Source: Dicyema japonicum
Taxonomy: Eukaryota; Dicyemida; Rhombozoa; Dicyemidae
Assembly (NCBI GenBank): GCA_011109175.1
Contig: RDEW01000012.1
Location: forward strand, 598,874 to 658,334
Length of the DNA stretch: 59,461 nt
Direction of reading: 5' to 3'
The notes below the pieces were generated by a model. It worked only from the letters and a program-made list of their open reading frames with translations. It did no database searches and was not told the DNA's origin. The translations under genes were made by a program, and so were the position numbers. Shown here one piece after another: positions 46,260-58,129 of the stretch (position 1 is the first letter of the stretch; each line of letters starts with the position of its first letter).

Positions 46260-47330
46260 AGGTTAATTGGTAGGCTGACTTCCTTTGGAAGTTATTGTTG
46301 TCGATCGAGCAGAAGTTCTTCAAGAAACTTGGACCCGAAATTATTTCATATGAATTGTCGTCGGCTTTTTGATTGGAAAATAATATTTTCCACTTGCGTA
46401 TATGAGTATTTGTTAAATAAACTCAGAAGATAGTATATATGCACTCGGTGTTGCTTCCGAGAATTTTTGAAGTGATCTTTAGAATTATCATTCACTTCAG
46501 CGACATTATCACTAGGTTTTACTCATGTTTCGATAAAGAGAGTTTTTAGTCAAGTCAAGTTGTTACTAATGTTGGACTTAATGCTCTAATATTTTTTGCA
46601 CATAATAAATAAGGCTGCGAATAATATTTTGGCGATAATCGGAATATATTAAACAAGTCATGGGGTTAGGACGTTCATTATTTTATGCACCATCTGAGTG
46701 AGGGTTCGACAGTCTTTATCTCTCCCAGGGAGATCGATATCGTTAGTGTAAAAAAAAGAAGTTTTCGTCTGGTGGATGTCATGTATATGCGGGTTAAATA
46801 CTGCTGGTGAAAGTCAAAAAAAGTTATTGCGAATCAATTGTTTAAGTCTTCTGCTTAAGAAGTTTGAAAATCTTTTAATGTTGGGATGATATCCGTTTCG
46901 AATAATTTTGGGTTTGTGTACAAATAAATTTTTTTCAGTGCTAAGGTTGTTAGGATTTTTATTTCATAGCTTGTCTGCTGAAGAATCAAGCTAAGTATTT
47001 AATATGCACAGATAGTCATACTAGAGCAATGTGTAAAGTCTATGGAGTTATACTGAAAAATTGTACGAACTATTGTTCCGGAAACCGCTGGGGAAACTAT
47101 GAGGGATGTCAAAAATAAATTGAAACCAATAAGCTGAAGAATAGAATAAAACATGAATAAGTTAAAAAGAATAGACTGGGTGCCAAGCGAAATGAATACA
47201 CCCGAAGTTGGATTTCATACTATGGATCAAGTTGTATGGACTCGTCTGTACAGACAACCTCAATTATGCTGACAAAAAATAAACTCGAGTTTTCTTTTTC
47301 CAAATCATTGATAACTAGTGCAAGGTATCA
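46260..47330 (-). mobile_element. Non-LTR reverse-transcriptase relic
   Basis: On the minus strand near 46815-46770 it reads SPAVFNPHIHDIHQT, the block LSPxLFNxxIHDI of RTs. About 20 residues later YTNDIDLPGRD (near 46755-46725) stands where YADDIDLxG is expected, followed by a weak thumb region. Everything else is scrambled by shifts. Confidence 0.55.
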
Positions 47331-47389
47331 AAGATATTTCAAAGACGAAAAATTGATAAATTTTTACTTGAACTAGTAGCGCTCATAAA

Positions 47390-47806
47390 AAAGGAGGTCA
47401 AACACAAAACAAGCCAGAAGTAACCTGGACCTGGTTAATGGCTGCTATTTATTTGCCCCAGGTTTAAAATCTTTGGTAAACCCAGCACAAACAGTCATAA
47501 CTAATTAATCGAAGGAAAGAACCAAAAGGAGGAACGTCTGTTTTTGTCAACAAATCCATTCTCCAATAGTCCATTAAAAGTATACACTTCCGAAGAGAGG
47601 TGGAGAAGTAGTTCCGCCCTCATCCATTTTCATCACACGTTCTATCGTCGTGGACATCACTTAATTCTAGGAGAAAGAGTTTTCACAATGGTAATCTTTA
47701 CCAGTGGAGTTAGTCACGGAGAAGGTAGGAAGATCCCTTTCAACAACTGCGTTGTGCCAGAAGGACTCGTCACCTCAAGGGTGAGATCTGTTTAACGAGA
47801 ATTGAC
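47390..47806. repeat. Dispersed-repeat mosaic
   Basis: 47511-47600 resembles the repeat copies at 10681 and 10838 (gaaggaa, gaacgtct, ccaatagtccatta, cacttccgaaga). The frame 47544-47795 runs through it but has no recognisable motif. Confidence 0.55.
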
Positions 47807-47884
47807 CTTTGCTGAAAAGTCTATCTCTCGGATTCGAACCACGACAGTGAGATGCGACGTCATCAAACGTTGTATTCAGCAAAG
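47807..47884 (-). other. tRNA-like hairpin with a perfect B box
   Basis: 78 nt bounded by a perfect 10-bp inverted repeat (CTTTGCTGAA / TTCAGCAAAG, like an acceptor stem) with the RNA polymerase III B box GGTTCGAATCC on the minus strand (47840-47830). A small stem ACGT..ACGT lies in the middle. The spacing from the B box to the 3' stem is about 10 nt too long for a normal tRNA, so a SINE head or a decayed tRNA gene is more likely than a functional tRNA. Confidence 0.35.
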
Positions 47885-48099
47885 AAGCCAATGGATGTTC
47901 TCTTGAGAAGCGGCTCGCAAAACTTGTAGCTTTTACCAGCACAGTGCAAATTAATGTTCTGATAATTAATGCATTTTTATTGGCTCATGTTGCTAATTTA
48001 TTTTTCATGCAGTTTTCATTTTTAGAAAAAATCACATATTGTCACGTTCTCTTGAGTTGTTTCAAAAAGCCAAGAGCTGAATTCTGTTTCGAAAGATCC

Positions 48100-49250
48100 T
48101 GAAGAAATTGTAAACTAAAAATTCCTCATTTGTTGCTCCACTGAAATCTATTTTCCATTGCGAGAACTATGAGAAACAAACTCCCCAAACTCGGAGTCCA
48201 CTGCCACTCCTGCTCTTAATTTTTACCACCTGAACTTTGTGTTATTGTCCAAATATCGATTTTTTGGTTTTACAACCTGCTTCTTCAGGTCTCAGAGAAC
48301 AGGCTTGCGGGTTATTGTGCCACCGCCTGAAACTGAATTCCTAGTGACCCAAGAAGAAGTCATTTATGTCATCAAGGCCTTAAACCGAAGCAGTGACGGA
48401 ATTGATTGACTTCGTCCTAGTTACATCGAAGATCTCATTTCAAGTTCTGCGGCTGTTATTCACAATTCATCTTCTTGTTTTGAGAATCGTCAATAGTGGT
48501 GTCCTAGGTTATGAAAAAGATATTTTGTTTGGCGAGAACCTCTACTTGTTTGCACAGACGAATTTTTTCATAGGTCTTTGGACAAATAGCAATCACTTCA
48601 AATTCTTTAGAGTTAAGAGAAAATCTCAACCAAAATCGTCTGACAGGCTTTCGTGTGGCAGCATAAAGAATATGGCTTTGATTGGATGCCTACCCAATAC
48701 CTGACGTCGGGACTTTGCTTGACAATGAAAGCCTTCGTATTGGCATTTCATATTCCCTTGATCTTTATGTTTGTGAGGTTCACCAATGCCGAGGTGAGAA
48801 GATGATTGATCAGAAAGAAATTTATTCTCTTTTCCAAAAAGAGCCTTGGAAAATTTTCCATATTAGATAGGCGAAGACGAGGTGGGATGACGATCTGTTT
48901 CATTTACCAAAGGGCACTCTCTTGTATAGGGAGTTAACCTGTGTTGATACCTTTTCCTCGAAGAATATGATTTCCACTACAAACTCAGACTTTCTTTTTT
49001 GTCGAACGGAGGAAGCTGGATAATTATTCTGCGCTTGAGGACCTTTTCCGCTTCGTCCCAATTACATTTGAGACTTCAGGTGTGGTCGGACCTGTCACCA
49101 GAGATGTTCACCGAGAGATTGGAAGCGCAATCTCGTCAAGGCTGGAAGATACTCGAAAGTGACGTTGGTTCCACGAACGTCTTCGAATTGGCATCATTCG
49201 CGCATTTTTCACTGTCTGATGTCTGATTTGCTTCTTTTTCTAATAAAATT
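48100..49250 (+). mobile_element. LINE-C copy, decayed
   Basis: RT N-terminal block VPPPETEFLVTQEEV...IKALNRSSDGI (about 48320-48405), PSYIEDLISSSAA near 48419-48455, then the C-terminal region RIGISYSLDLYVCEVHQCRG (about 48736-48795) and WELTCVDTFSSKN-like residues near 48928-48965. The end FELASFAHFSLSDV-like piece is near 49180-49226. Broken by shifts and stops. Confidence 0.7.
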
Positions 49251-49259
49251 AATAAAACG

Positions 49260-49565
49260 AAGATGAAAAAGCCTGGAACTTGATATCACTAGATTGACAT
49301 CCTATGGTGACCAGGTACCTCTGCTGGAACGGGCAACTTGCTTACTATAACAAAAGGTCAAGAATTATTAATTAAAATGTATGCGAATTATTGTGCACAT
49401 AATTAAACAGAAAAATCTACTCGAAACCACGGACGACTTAGAGTCATTGAGAGCCATAGTTAACAATCGAGGTCCGTAGAAGAGGTTGACATTCAAAATT
49501 ATTTTTACTACTTCACATGCGAAGCTATAAATATGGTGCTCGTGAAACTGAATTAAAATAAAGGT
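49260..49565 (+). mobile_element. LINE-B 3' end
   Basis: Degraded C-terminal codons (a DDLESLRAIVNNR pattern near 49434-49470), then acatgcgaagctataaatat (49516-49535) and gctcgtgaaact, the same 3' terminus as at 29226-29260, ending in an A-rich aaataaagg. Confidence 0.7.
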
Positions 49566-49569
49566 CTTA

Positions 49570-50470
49570 AGTCACGGGATTGTTGATTATCTTTTTGTAG
49601 TTTTAAACAATTTATTACTGAAAAAAGTAAGCAACTGGTCATATAGCTTCCGCAAGATTGATTATCTTGATAAAATTATCAAAAATGTAATTTCTAAGTA
49701 CTTGGAAATATATGGATGAGAGTTCTTTTACCTCACAAAAAATGTGTTGATGACTATGTAGCAATATCGCTTGAATTGTGAAACGAAGAATAAGTTAAGA
49801 CGATGTTGAAATATAGATGATTTGTTCTAAGAGTGATTCTGAAAAAGGGATGAAGAGATGAATCTCATTTCTCGAATAGATACTCAGATCCCGGTCGTGT
49901 TATGAAAACAGCTTGCAAGAATTCAAGTAGTGGATTCTATGCCTATATTTTCATTGAAAGTACAAAATGGATTTAGTGATTGAAAAGAAATCTCTTAGTG
50001 AAAGGAACCTTTGTTTTCGATAGAAAGAATGAGTTGTTTTTAATTTTTCAACCATCCAGAGGAGTTCTTTGGAAGGTACTTTTTTCAAGTCCGAGCATGC
50101 GAAGACAGCTGAGGGAGGCAGGGATCATCTGATTTTTTCATTCTGGCTATGACGGTGGTTTTCTGGTTCAATAAATTTAATTTAATAGACCATAAATACT
50201 TTGGAATGTGTTTGATAAGAAGAGATCTTTCAAAGATAGTATAAATATCAGAAAGAAAAAACCTACATCAATTTTAAATTTTTTCTATACTTTCGTCATT
50301 AAAAATAGATGGGAATTTACTTCCATTTTTGATGAAATTAAAACGTTGAATGTACCATTAATACGTCATAGTGCATCAGAACTACGTCAGATTAATTAAC
50401 CAATAAGCTAACTGACAGATAAAGTATAGCAGTCTAAAAAATAAGCAACATTTTTTCAGTTCTTTTTACC
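49570..50470. other. No recognised gene
   Basis: AT-rich; a 63-codon plus-strand frame at 50208-50399 shows no recognisable motif. Not called. Confidence 0.45.
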
Positions 50471-50817
50471 ACTAATAATAATAATTAAACACTACCGCGT
50501 TGCCATAAGCACGTAAGATGGCTAAGGTTTCGCTCGTGCAGAACACACACTTTATTTAAGTAAAGAACAGTTATTATAACTAATCGTAGATGGAGAACCA
50601 AGAAATGCTCTTCACTTCTTTGTTTTTTCTTTTCTTGTGTGTATGTCCTTTTGACTATCCAGTTCTGCAGTGAATCTCCACTGATGACGGCGTTACTCGT
50701 CAAGCCCTTTCCGCATCATAGATGAGTGGAACCTTCCACCAGGTGAACAGCAGCGAGAATCGTACCCGTGACCTAAGCCACTTTAGCTCGACATCTAACC
50801 ACTATGCCACCCGGCTT
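50470..50817 (-). mobile_element. tRNA-derived SINE, copy 1
   Basis: The reverse complement starts with a tRNA-like head: A box TGGCATAGTGG (50809-50799) and a weaker B box GGTACGATTC near 50764. It then has the same body as 53699-53955 (caggtggaaggttccac, gacgagtaacgccgtcat, tcttttcttgtgtg) and the same tail around ataactgttcttta. A 3' fragment also occurs at 10915-10965. Confidence 0.82.
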
Positions 50818-50844
50818 TTTACCACTATGAGGTTTAATATTTTT

Positions 50845-51168
50845 TTTATTTTATTAACCTCGGATACACCGAGAAAGAAGTTAAAGTAAACAACTAATTA
50901 AGTGTATCCAGTTTCCACTTCTACAGAAATAGATTCCATCCGGAATCAGCATAAAAGGTAAGACGTCCATTACATGCAGTTGTGGAAACCCCTCCAGTAG
51001 AGTGGGGAAGAGCAAATGATCCTTTTTCGTGCCGGCCTGGCACTAGGCGTCACCTAGACAGGTGGATCACATGACGCCACTCTAATAGGAAGAGAGAGGA
51101 GGAACAGACAAGTAAGCAGAAAACTTAACCAATTAACCACGCAGCACCACATGGCGCCACACGGTTCG
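50845..51168. repeat. Repeat E, copy 3 (longest)
   Basis: ttaacctcggatacaccgag at the left to accacatggcgccacacgg at the right. It matches copies at 10970-11330 and 18290-18525, and lies immediately next to the SINE, as copy 1 does. Confidence 0.85.
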
Positions 51169-51566
51169 ATTCTTAAATATCATGAGGTTTAATATAGAAA
51201 TCACTTAACAATTCAAGTGTAATAATATATACTTTTGATACAATTAATCAAATATTCAACGTTTAACGATATAAATTGTAAATTTTATTAAAGTACAATA
51301 TGTTAGACTGGACATGGTGGACTATGGAAATCAAGTCTAAACTTGAAATATTTTTGCGGTTTGCAGACTGTGGAAGGGCGAACCTAGAATGACGCGATGG
51401 CTCTTCCATAACATTGGGCTCGAGATCATGAGCGGTAACTTCATTGAAACTCAATACCTGCACGCCATAATGGAAACTTTGTCGTAACAACTAACTTTAT
51501 TTTAATTTCAATAAATCCATTAATTGAATATAATATTTCAAATAAGAGTTTTTATTTGTTAAAAGA

Positions 51567-52807
51567 TTAAGTGTAAAAAAACATAAATTTTAAAGTATCG
51601 GGGAGTGTAGTAATGGAAAATTTGAATAGGATATATGATGAAAATTCATCGATAAAGTTTGAAAATTCGGACATAAAGGAAATAGCTGCAGAATATTTTT
51701 TCCTGTAGATTTTTGAGTCATAAATATATGAAAAATAATTTTTTAAGCATATCAAGTAATCATTTTCTCTATCTGCCAATCCATTAATAAAACCCTAAAA
51801 ATAATCAGTAAAATTACCAAATAATCAATTGTTATAAAAACGACAATATTCCAGAAAAATAATATAAATGTAGTGTTATAGCCATCAATTAATTCATGAA
51901 ATGTGTCCATTAGACTGCAGAATTTATTATATAAAGAAATATTATCAATTTCATTCTTAAGTTTCGAAAATAAAATACTTTAAAAGAATCGAGAGTGAAA
52001 TATCCTTTGTTAAAATCCCAACCTTTAATCTCAAGATCGTAGAATTTGAAAATTCTTAGAAAAAGTCGAGAGAACATCAATTTAATAACTCCATTAAGAG
52101 GAATTTCAGTTATACGAGTAATAAACGGAAATATACCAGCCACCAACTAAAAGTAAAAAACCAAGTGACTTTGAAAATTATCTTTATATTTAATTCTATA
52201 TTGACCAAACATATTTTTTCAGGTGCATGCTGATGAAGCTGGTTTTTGTTTTTCATATCGAAGTTAAATTTGCAGTACAAGTCAGTCAATTTTTTAATTC
52301 TTTTTAACTAAAAATAATAGATAATTTGATATACATCAATTTCATTCAGCAATCTACCACTTGGACAAATTTTGCTAATGTTATCGGAATCATTCTATTG
52401 TTAGAAAATGATGATAACCACAATATTTAAATTTTCATGGATTCGAATAAGGGCTCGTTGGTTTCGTCGAGTCTGAACTTTTTCATTTCTCAAACGTCTA
52501 TCTTCATCATCTAAAAATTGATGACTAATTTTAAGCCACTCAAAATCATATCAGGTTGCATCCCAACTGAAAAACACTTTTCAAGACGACAATATTGACA
52601 AAATCTTCGGGTTTGAACATTAATTTGACAAGCTCTGTTGAATTGACAGTTAGTTATCTATAAAGAATCATTCGAATAGAAATATACCCTTTTCTTAGCA
52701 TTTCTACGAAAAAATGCTTTACATGATTCGCACGATACAACTCCAAAATTGCATCCAATTGCATCATCTCCACATATTCGACAGTCTTTTTGTCTCAAAG
52801 TTGGCAT
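51567..52807 (-). CDS. Nuclear receptor of the HR96/DAF-12 (NR1J) type
   Basis: Predicted ligand-regulated transcription factor. The start ATG at 52807 leads straight into the DNA-binding domain: [12 protein letters not shown]-box helix [12 protein letters not shown], then, after a 30-nt intron (52658-52687), CQFNRACQI and [17 protein letters not shown]. All eight zinc-ligand cysteines are present. The P-box core ESCKA is that of the NR1J group. A second intron (52511-52539, 29 nt) leads to a basic hinge ([16 protein letters not shown]). The ligand-binding region is scattered over later short exons; [19 protein letters not shown] (near 52120-52065) resembles the helix 3-5 signature, and the last frame ends at 51567. 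Splicing after about 52440 is not resolved, and no AF-2 helix is obvious. Confidence 0.85.
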
Positions 52808-52809
52808 TA

Positions 52810-53690
52810 ATGCTTAATCACTTTGAATATTGAATTCGATACCTTACGTACAAACACACTTAAAAAGACAGAAAGACAATTCAGATTTGGTATTATCGTA
52901 GTTTGTGGTTATGAACTGTGTTCTAACGATAGTACACCACTTTGCGGTTTGTTATTGATTTTTAAGACACAAAAATTTTAAGGTCATATTACTTTAATCA
53001 TTTTTATATTCCAGCATAGAAATATAATGTAAATACTTTTAAATTAAAAATTTGATTTTATATGGGAATATTTTTTTTATTTTTCTTAAGCCCAAGTAAG
53101 TGAATTAAGATCTAATGATAATACAATTGAAAAATTAGGAATTGATCAATCAAGCAAAATCACATTTCGCCGTTTTGAAGCAATGCACGCTCTTTATCTC
53201 AGGGTTTTTTATATTGACTGACTGGTTGAGATTCAAACCTGAAATCTGCTATATTAAATATTTATGCACATTAGCAAAATTAGCCATCTATTCCGAATTG
53301 AAATTTTATGGGAAGTTTTATGACTGATTATGCTTGTCAATAGCCATTCATTTTTTATAACTGATTACATTGTCAATGGCTAAGTTTAAGTTTTTTCTTA
53401 AATTATCTCAATTTCCAACACTATAAGTTTAATCCATAATGACCGCGAAACGCAATGGCTCATCCATTTGGTCTCCATTGCGGTTCAGTGGAAAAACGCC
53501 GCATTAATTAAAGTCGACAGGAATAAAATAATTGTTTTCTAACAGTTATATTTTCTTAATTCTCTTTTTTGCATTTTGCATCAACTAATTAATAGAAATC
53601 ATTTAACCTTGCTTCAAAACAATGACGCATTCAATTTTATTCAAGGTCATTTGTTCTTTGAGTCATAAGGAAATTGTTACTATACCTAAC
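52810..53690. other. Gene-free AT-rich stretch
   Basis: 5' flank of the nuclear receptor. 53136-53165 resembles 54402-54435 (atcaagcaaaatcacatttc), a short shared repeat. No coding sequence recognised. Confidence 0.45.
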
Positions 53691-53698
53691 TGTTATCC

Positions 53699-53955
53699 GG
53701 GTGGCATGGCATAGTGGTTAGGTGTCGGGCTAAAGTGACTTAGGTTACGGATTCGATTCTCACTGCTGTTCACCTGGTGGAAGGTTCCACGCATCGACGA
53801 TGCTAAAATGGTTTGACGAGTGACGCCGTCATCAGTGGATACTCATGCGGAACTGGATTGTCTAGAAAGGACCCACACACAAGAAAAAGAAAAAAAGAAG
53901 TGAAGATCATTCCTTGGTCATACGATTAGTTAAAATTAACTGTTCTTTATTTAAG
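53699..53955 (+). mobile_element. tRNA-derived SINE, copy 2
   Basis: A box TGGCATAGTGG at 53707-53717 and B box GGATTCGATTC at 53749-53759, 31 bp apart as in tRNA genes. A body shared with the copy at 50470-50817 follows, then an A-rich segment. The 3' part (53837-53880) is repeated at 53955-53998. Confidence 0.85.
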
Positions 53956-53998
53956 TGGATACTCATGCGGAACTGGATTGTCTAGAAAGGACCCACAT

Positions 53999-54300
53999 TC
54001 CTTCCCGATGATGTCAAATTTGTTCCCCTTGCTATGGAGACTTCCGGATCCTACTCCCCTCTACACTCGAGTTTTTCGGACGTCTTGGAAACCGGATCAC
54101 CTCATGCACTGGAGATCTCCGCGAACGCCGCTGGCTATTTGAGCGAATTTCGCTCGCAATTTTGAGAGGGAACAGCCACGCGGTGAGAGCGGCAACTACC
54201 TGACTTCTATTGTTTAAATTAACCTTAAAAATATAACTCTATTTTTAAAATTTATTTTATCATTAAAAAAAAAAAAAAAAAAAAAAAATTTAAATAATGT
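53999..54300 (+). mobile_element. LINE-C 3' end fragment with A24 run
   Basis: 53999-54210 is about 99% identical to the reverse complement of 4671-4885. It differs by one missing C in a C-run (which shifts the frame) and at least one substitution. An A24 run at 54265-54288 closes the element. Fused directly to the SINE duplication on its left. Confidence 0.85.
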
Positions 54301-54304
54301 GTGT

Positions 54305-54350
54305 GTCCTGCCTATGAGGAGCTATAAATATTAAGGCTCTCGTGAAAAAG
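54305..54350 (+). mobile_element. LINE-B 3' terminus fragment
   Basis: gagctataaatattaaggct followed by ctcgtgaaaaagctg is the same 3' end as 29230-29262. Confidence 0.65.
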
Positions 54351-54399
54351 CTGTTAAATACTTAACTGTTAGTAGATGGTTAATATTTGAAGGTTCTCA

Positions 54400-55000
54400 G
54401 AATGGATTGATAAATCAAGAAAAATCACATTTCGCCGATTTGAGAGTTACTTATCATGATCGTGAGGCCAATGTTTGGAATGCGTTATTCTGGATTCAAT
54501 TTTCCTACCACAAAAGACATCTATTGTAAGATACCACATACTCAGAAATTAGCAGACTTTTTCAATATTCCACAATCCCTACTTACATAACTTGTTGCTA
54601 ATCTTCGAAACTCGAATGTACGAGGTCCAGATGGTCTTGCTATACATCACCTGAAGAAATCTCGATCTGAACGGATTTTTTATTACTTAATTAATAACGG
54701 ATTGGAATCTTATCCACTAATTAAAATCTTACAAAAAAGGATTTTGAAATACATGAGCTGTATTGAAGTTATGTTCAAAATGAGAGGTCTGAACCTATCT
54801 ATCGAAAAGATTATTTGTATTTTCAATCTCAGAAAATTCTTTTCGTATTGTACATTACGGACGGCAAAGAATGTGAAATTACTGTTATGTGGTTATTTTA
54901 TTTGGTCGTAAAAACGATTACGATGAAAATATTGAAGCCAGAAGTGATTTTTTATGAAAGAATTACCTTTTACTGGAAAAGACGGGGAGATCGACTATGA
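54400..55000 (+). mobile_element. LINE reverse-transcriptase relic
   Basis: Near 54597-54655 the plus strand reads VANLRNSNVRGPDGLAIHHL, the A-x-LK-x-x-KA-PGPDG block of non-LTR RTs. Surrounding frames give only short pieces. Family not assigned. Confidence 0.55.
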
Positions 55001-56620
55001 CGCCAGCTCCAAAATTAATGAGACCAATAGAAATCACTTAGACTAATGAAGGTGAATGTGGAAGAGAGAACAGCTGTCTTCCGTATAAGTAGCTGCATTC
55101 TGCCATTGTACATCCAGTTTACTGAAGATTGATTTGCTAAAGAGAGACCCCAGCGAGGACCCCAAGCCCTTCGAGGCAAGACCTTTGTTATTTCAACTGT
55201 TCTTTATTTTTAACTCTACTTAATTCCTTGATAATAATTCATTCATTCAAAACTGCCAATAATATACAAGTCTGTTAAAAAGGAATCTAATCAACTTTAT
55301 ATACCAACAAGATTTTACTCAAGCAAATGCATCCAACCCATTTTTGCAAAAAATATGGAAATAAATGATTGCCATTACAATCACTTGATATAAATCCAAT
55401 AGAACATTTAGTAATTTATATTAAATAAATCTAGACAAAAGTCCGTTAAGAAATAAAGGCAAAAATCTAGACTGTTTGGAAAAAATCTCATATTATTAAT
55501 ATTTTGGTTGAGTTAGTGACGCAACTCAATTGTACGAAGTGTTGATCACATATGAGGGTATCAGAGGATTTAACGGTTCTGTCATTTAATGGCACATGCT
55601 TGAACAAAATTTCCAAATAAATAATCTTATGCGAGGACGTGAATACTTACAGTGTCAAGTGCGGACTAGATGAGTCACATAATGAATACAGAATCATGCT
55701 CCTACCATCAAAATCTCACAACTATGGGTGAGATTTATTGGAATTCAATATTCAAATGTTATCGTGTGAGTGACGGGATGATAGTCTCATGTGTGGTGCA
55801 TGTGGGAACTTAATTAGTATATATGACATTTTGTTTCTATGATACTGTTAATAATAATTATTAGTAATCCAAAACCTAATCAGAACAGTTTAAAACAAAG
55901 GTTTGATATAACATTCGGTATTAATTTGAATTTTTAATCCAATTTGTTTTTGTGTCCGAGGTAAACTTAATATGGGGACATTTAGTGAGAGAAATTGTTC
56001 AATAAAATCAAATAAAAAGATTAAGAGCTATTAAATCACAAGAATTCTTTCTGAATTTAAATAAATTCAAAAAGACGGTCATTCTATCAGTTACTTTACA
56101 TCACATCTACATTTACAGAGGAGGAATAAGCCATGTCTAAAACACATTTAACGACCCCTTTATGTTCTATGTTTTTGTCTTGCAGGCAATCCTCCATAAG
56201 TGCATAGACATAGTCCAAAACCGTCAATCTGTTCACCGTATCGGTACTTGCATGAACATTATAATCTTCAGTCCAATATTTATAGTTCATTTGATAAGTT
56301 AATTTTATACTCAAATTCGAGTCATTCATTTTTGAATGATTCAATATTATATACTTTAAAAATTAGTAATTTTGGAAAAAATTAGGTCACAAAATCAATA
56401 ATTTATCTATTTGGTCCATAAAATCATTTATTTCCAGAATATTCTATTTTTAATAAAAAATCAGATGTTATAGACATAGAACAATAAAAATAAAATATGT
56501 AAGAAATAGAAGAAAAAAAATTTTTAATAGTTTTTTAAAAGAAATAAATTAATAATATTTCATTAATATAAACTAAAAATAAATTATTATAAATTTCAAA
56601 AATCATTTTGAAAATCATCG
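55001..56620. other. No recognised gene
   Basis: Mostly AT-rich. The minus frame 56344-56096 (82 codons, from ATG) looks protein-like (STDTVNRLTVLDYVYALMED) and could be an exon of an unknown gene, but I find no family match or consistent partner exons. Confidence 0.4.
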
Positions 56621-56628
56621 TGTCACGT

Positions 56629-57328
56629 ATGGCTTGTGTGGCTGTCAAGAGACGACGATCATGTATTAATATCTATGCATAATCTAATGTTTTAGGTCAA
56701 ACAGAACCAAATAATCTATCATGTAGACTAAGTCAACTAAGTAAACGTCCCTGCCAATATTCTGACGGTTTGGAAGAGAATGAAGGAAAGAATAGTGAAC
56801 TTTTATCAATGTTAAATATTTCAAGTTGGAGTTAGTAACAATCTAAATTTATTTTAGAATCTATTGAGTCATTAATTGACGTTTCACTGAGGCAATCAAT
56901 TCTTCGACGTTCTTCTGACGCTCAAAATCCTACGTTATCAACGTGTTCGTGTATCTGCCATAGGGATATCTCTTCGCCTTACTGCCAATGCTCTTGTTGG
57001 TTAGTATTTTATAACGATTTTCGATACCTTAATGAGTTTTGCTATAATTTAGGTCTCATTATAAGAATCCTTGCTTTACTATTTCAGAAACCAAAAAAGT
57101 ATGCAACGAAATTGTCTCGAAATTGCTTGATCGAGTATGTAATAGATTCGAAAACATACTCAGTGAAAAATTAGCAGGTTTATTTTGTTTATTAATTTTT
57201 CAGAACAAAATCGTTATCTATGCAATGATGGTGGGATCAATGAAAATGCAATTTCAATGGACTTCGTAACTGATTGTAATTGTTTTATTAACAATTTTAG
57301 ACGTTGCCTGATGTTATCGTTTAATTAA
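56629..57328 (+). CDS. AKIRIN: Akirin-like nuclear protein
   Basis: Predicted nuclear adaptor linking transcription factors to chromatin remodellers. Five exons: 56629-56662, 56696-56830, 56858-56999, 57053-57177, 57204-57328; introns 33, 27, 53 and 26 nt; 186 aa, close to the usual 180-210. The start MACVAVKRRR matches the MAC..KR nuclear-localisation start of akirins. The C-terminal half reads CFTISETKKVCNEIVSKLL and then FENILSEKLAEQ, which parallels the FT..Q...ICE.LL and EIL..KLAEQY stretch of the family. The middle is low in conservation and Ser-rich, as in other akirins, with an unusual Cys-rich CSCICHRDISSPYCQCSC segment. The last about 30 residues do not match the family end, so exon 5 may be mis-joined. 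Confidence 0.75.
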
Positions 57329-57329
57329 C

Positions 57330-58125
57330 ATGAATCACTATTAGATTTTATATTACTAATCTTTGCGTTGTATTTTTGTGTACGTTTTGGGTTTGAATGT
57401 TTGTCCATAGCCATGACTTTGCTGTTCAATTAATTACTAACCGAAAGAAAGTTTTGTGAATAAGAATTATTGAAAATATGTAAAATTTAACATCAATTAT
57501 ATTGGATGCTAATTTTAATTTAATTGTCGAAAAATTGATAATTCATCTTATCTATATAGTTATGTTGACTTTAAACTTAAGTAATTTTTTTCCTTTGCAG
57601 ATAGGATTGCGTAATTAAAAACTTACATAATGGTTATCAATCGGATTAAATTTAGTTAATAAATTGATCTCCCACCAAAAATGTCTGCATGCAATTCAGA
57701 CATGCAATATAATCAAAAAAATTGATCGTAGATAAAATTTAATTTTAGGATATTTCGCATTCATTAGCATTTATTAGCATAATTTCATCATGTGATTGAG
57801 CTATCTCAGGAAGACATCGAAGGGAGTTTTTTGCTCTCTCACACTTCTCTTGATCACATCCTGGAGGGGTTCCCACAACTGTAGTTCTAGAATATAGATG
57901 AACTTGTGTGCTTGAAAAGCTTGTCTCTGTGACTGAACCAATAAGAAATGGATAAAGTTATTTATTTTTAAGTTAAGTTTAGGTATATCAGATATTAATT
58001 AAATTTTACACTTAAAATTCAAAATTATTTTAAAATAATAAAACAATTTTATTACCCGATTTTAATAATATCAAAAAAATGTTAAAACTTATTTATACTT
58101 TACTAAGAAGTATTTCCATCCCCGA
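57330..58125. other. Gene-free AT-rich stretch
   Basis: Downstream flank of akirin; no recognisable coding sequence or repeat. Confidence 0.5.
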
Positions 58126-58129
58126 TGAA

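Noticed and set aside
50208-50399. 63-codon plus-strand frame as a small gene
   Set aside because: No recognisable domain, no partner exons, and flanked by repeats; support is too weak.
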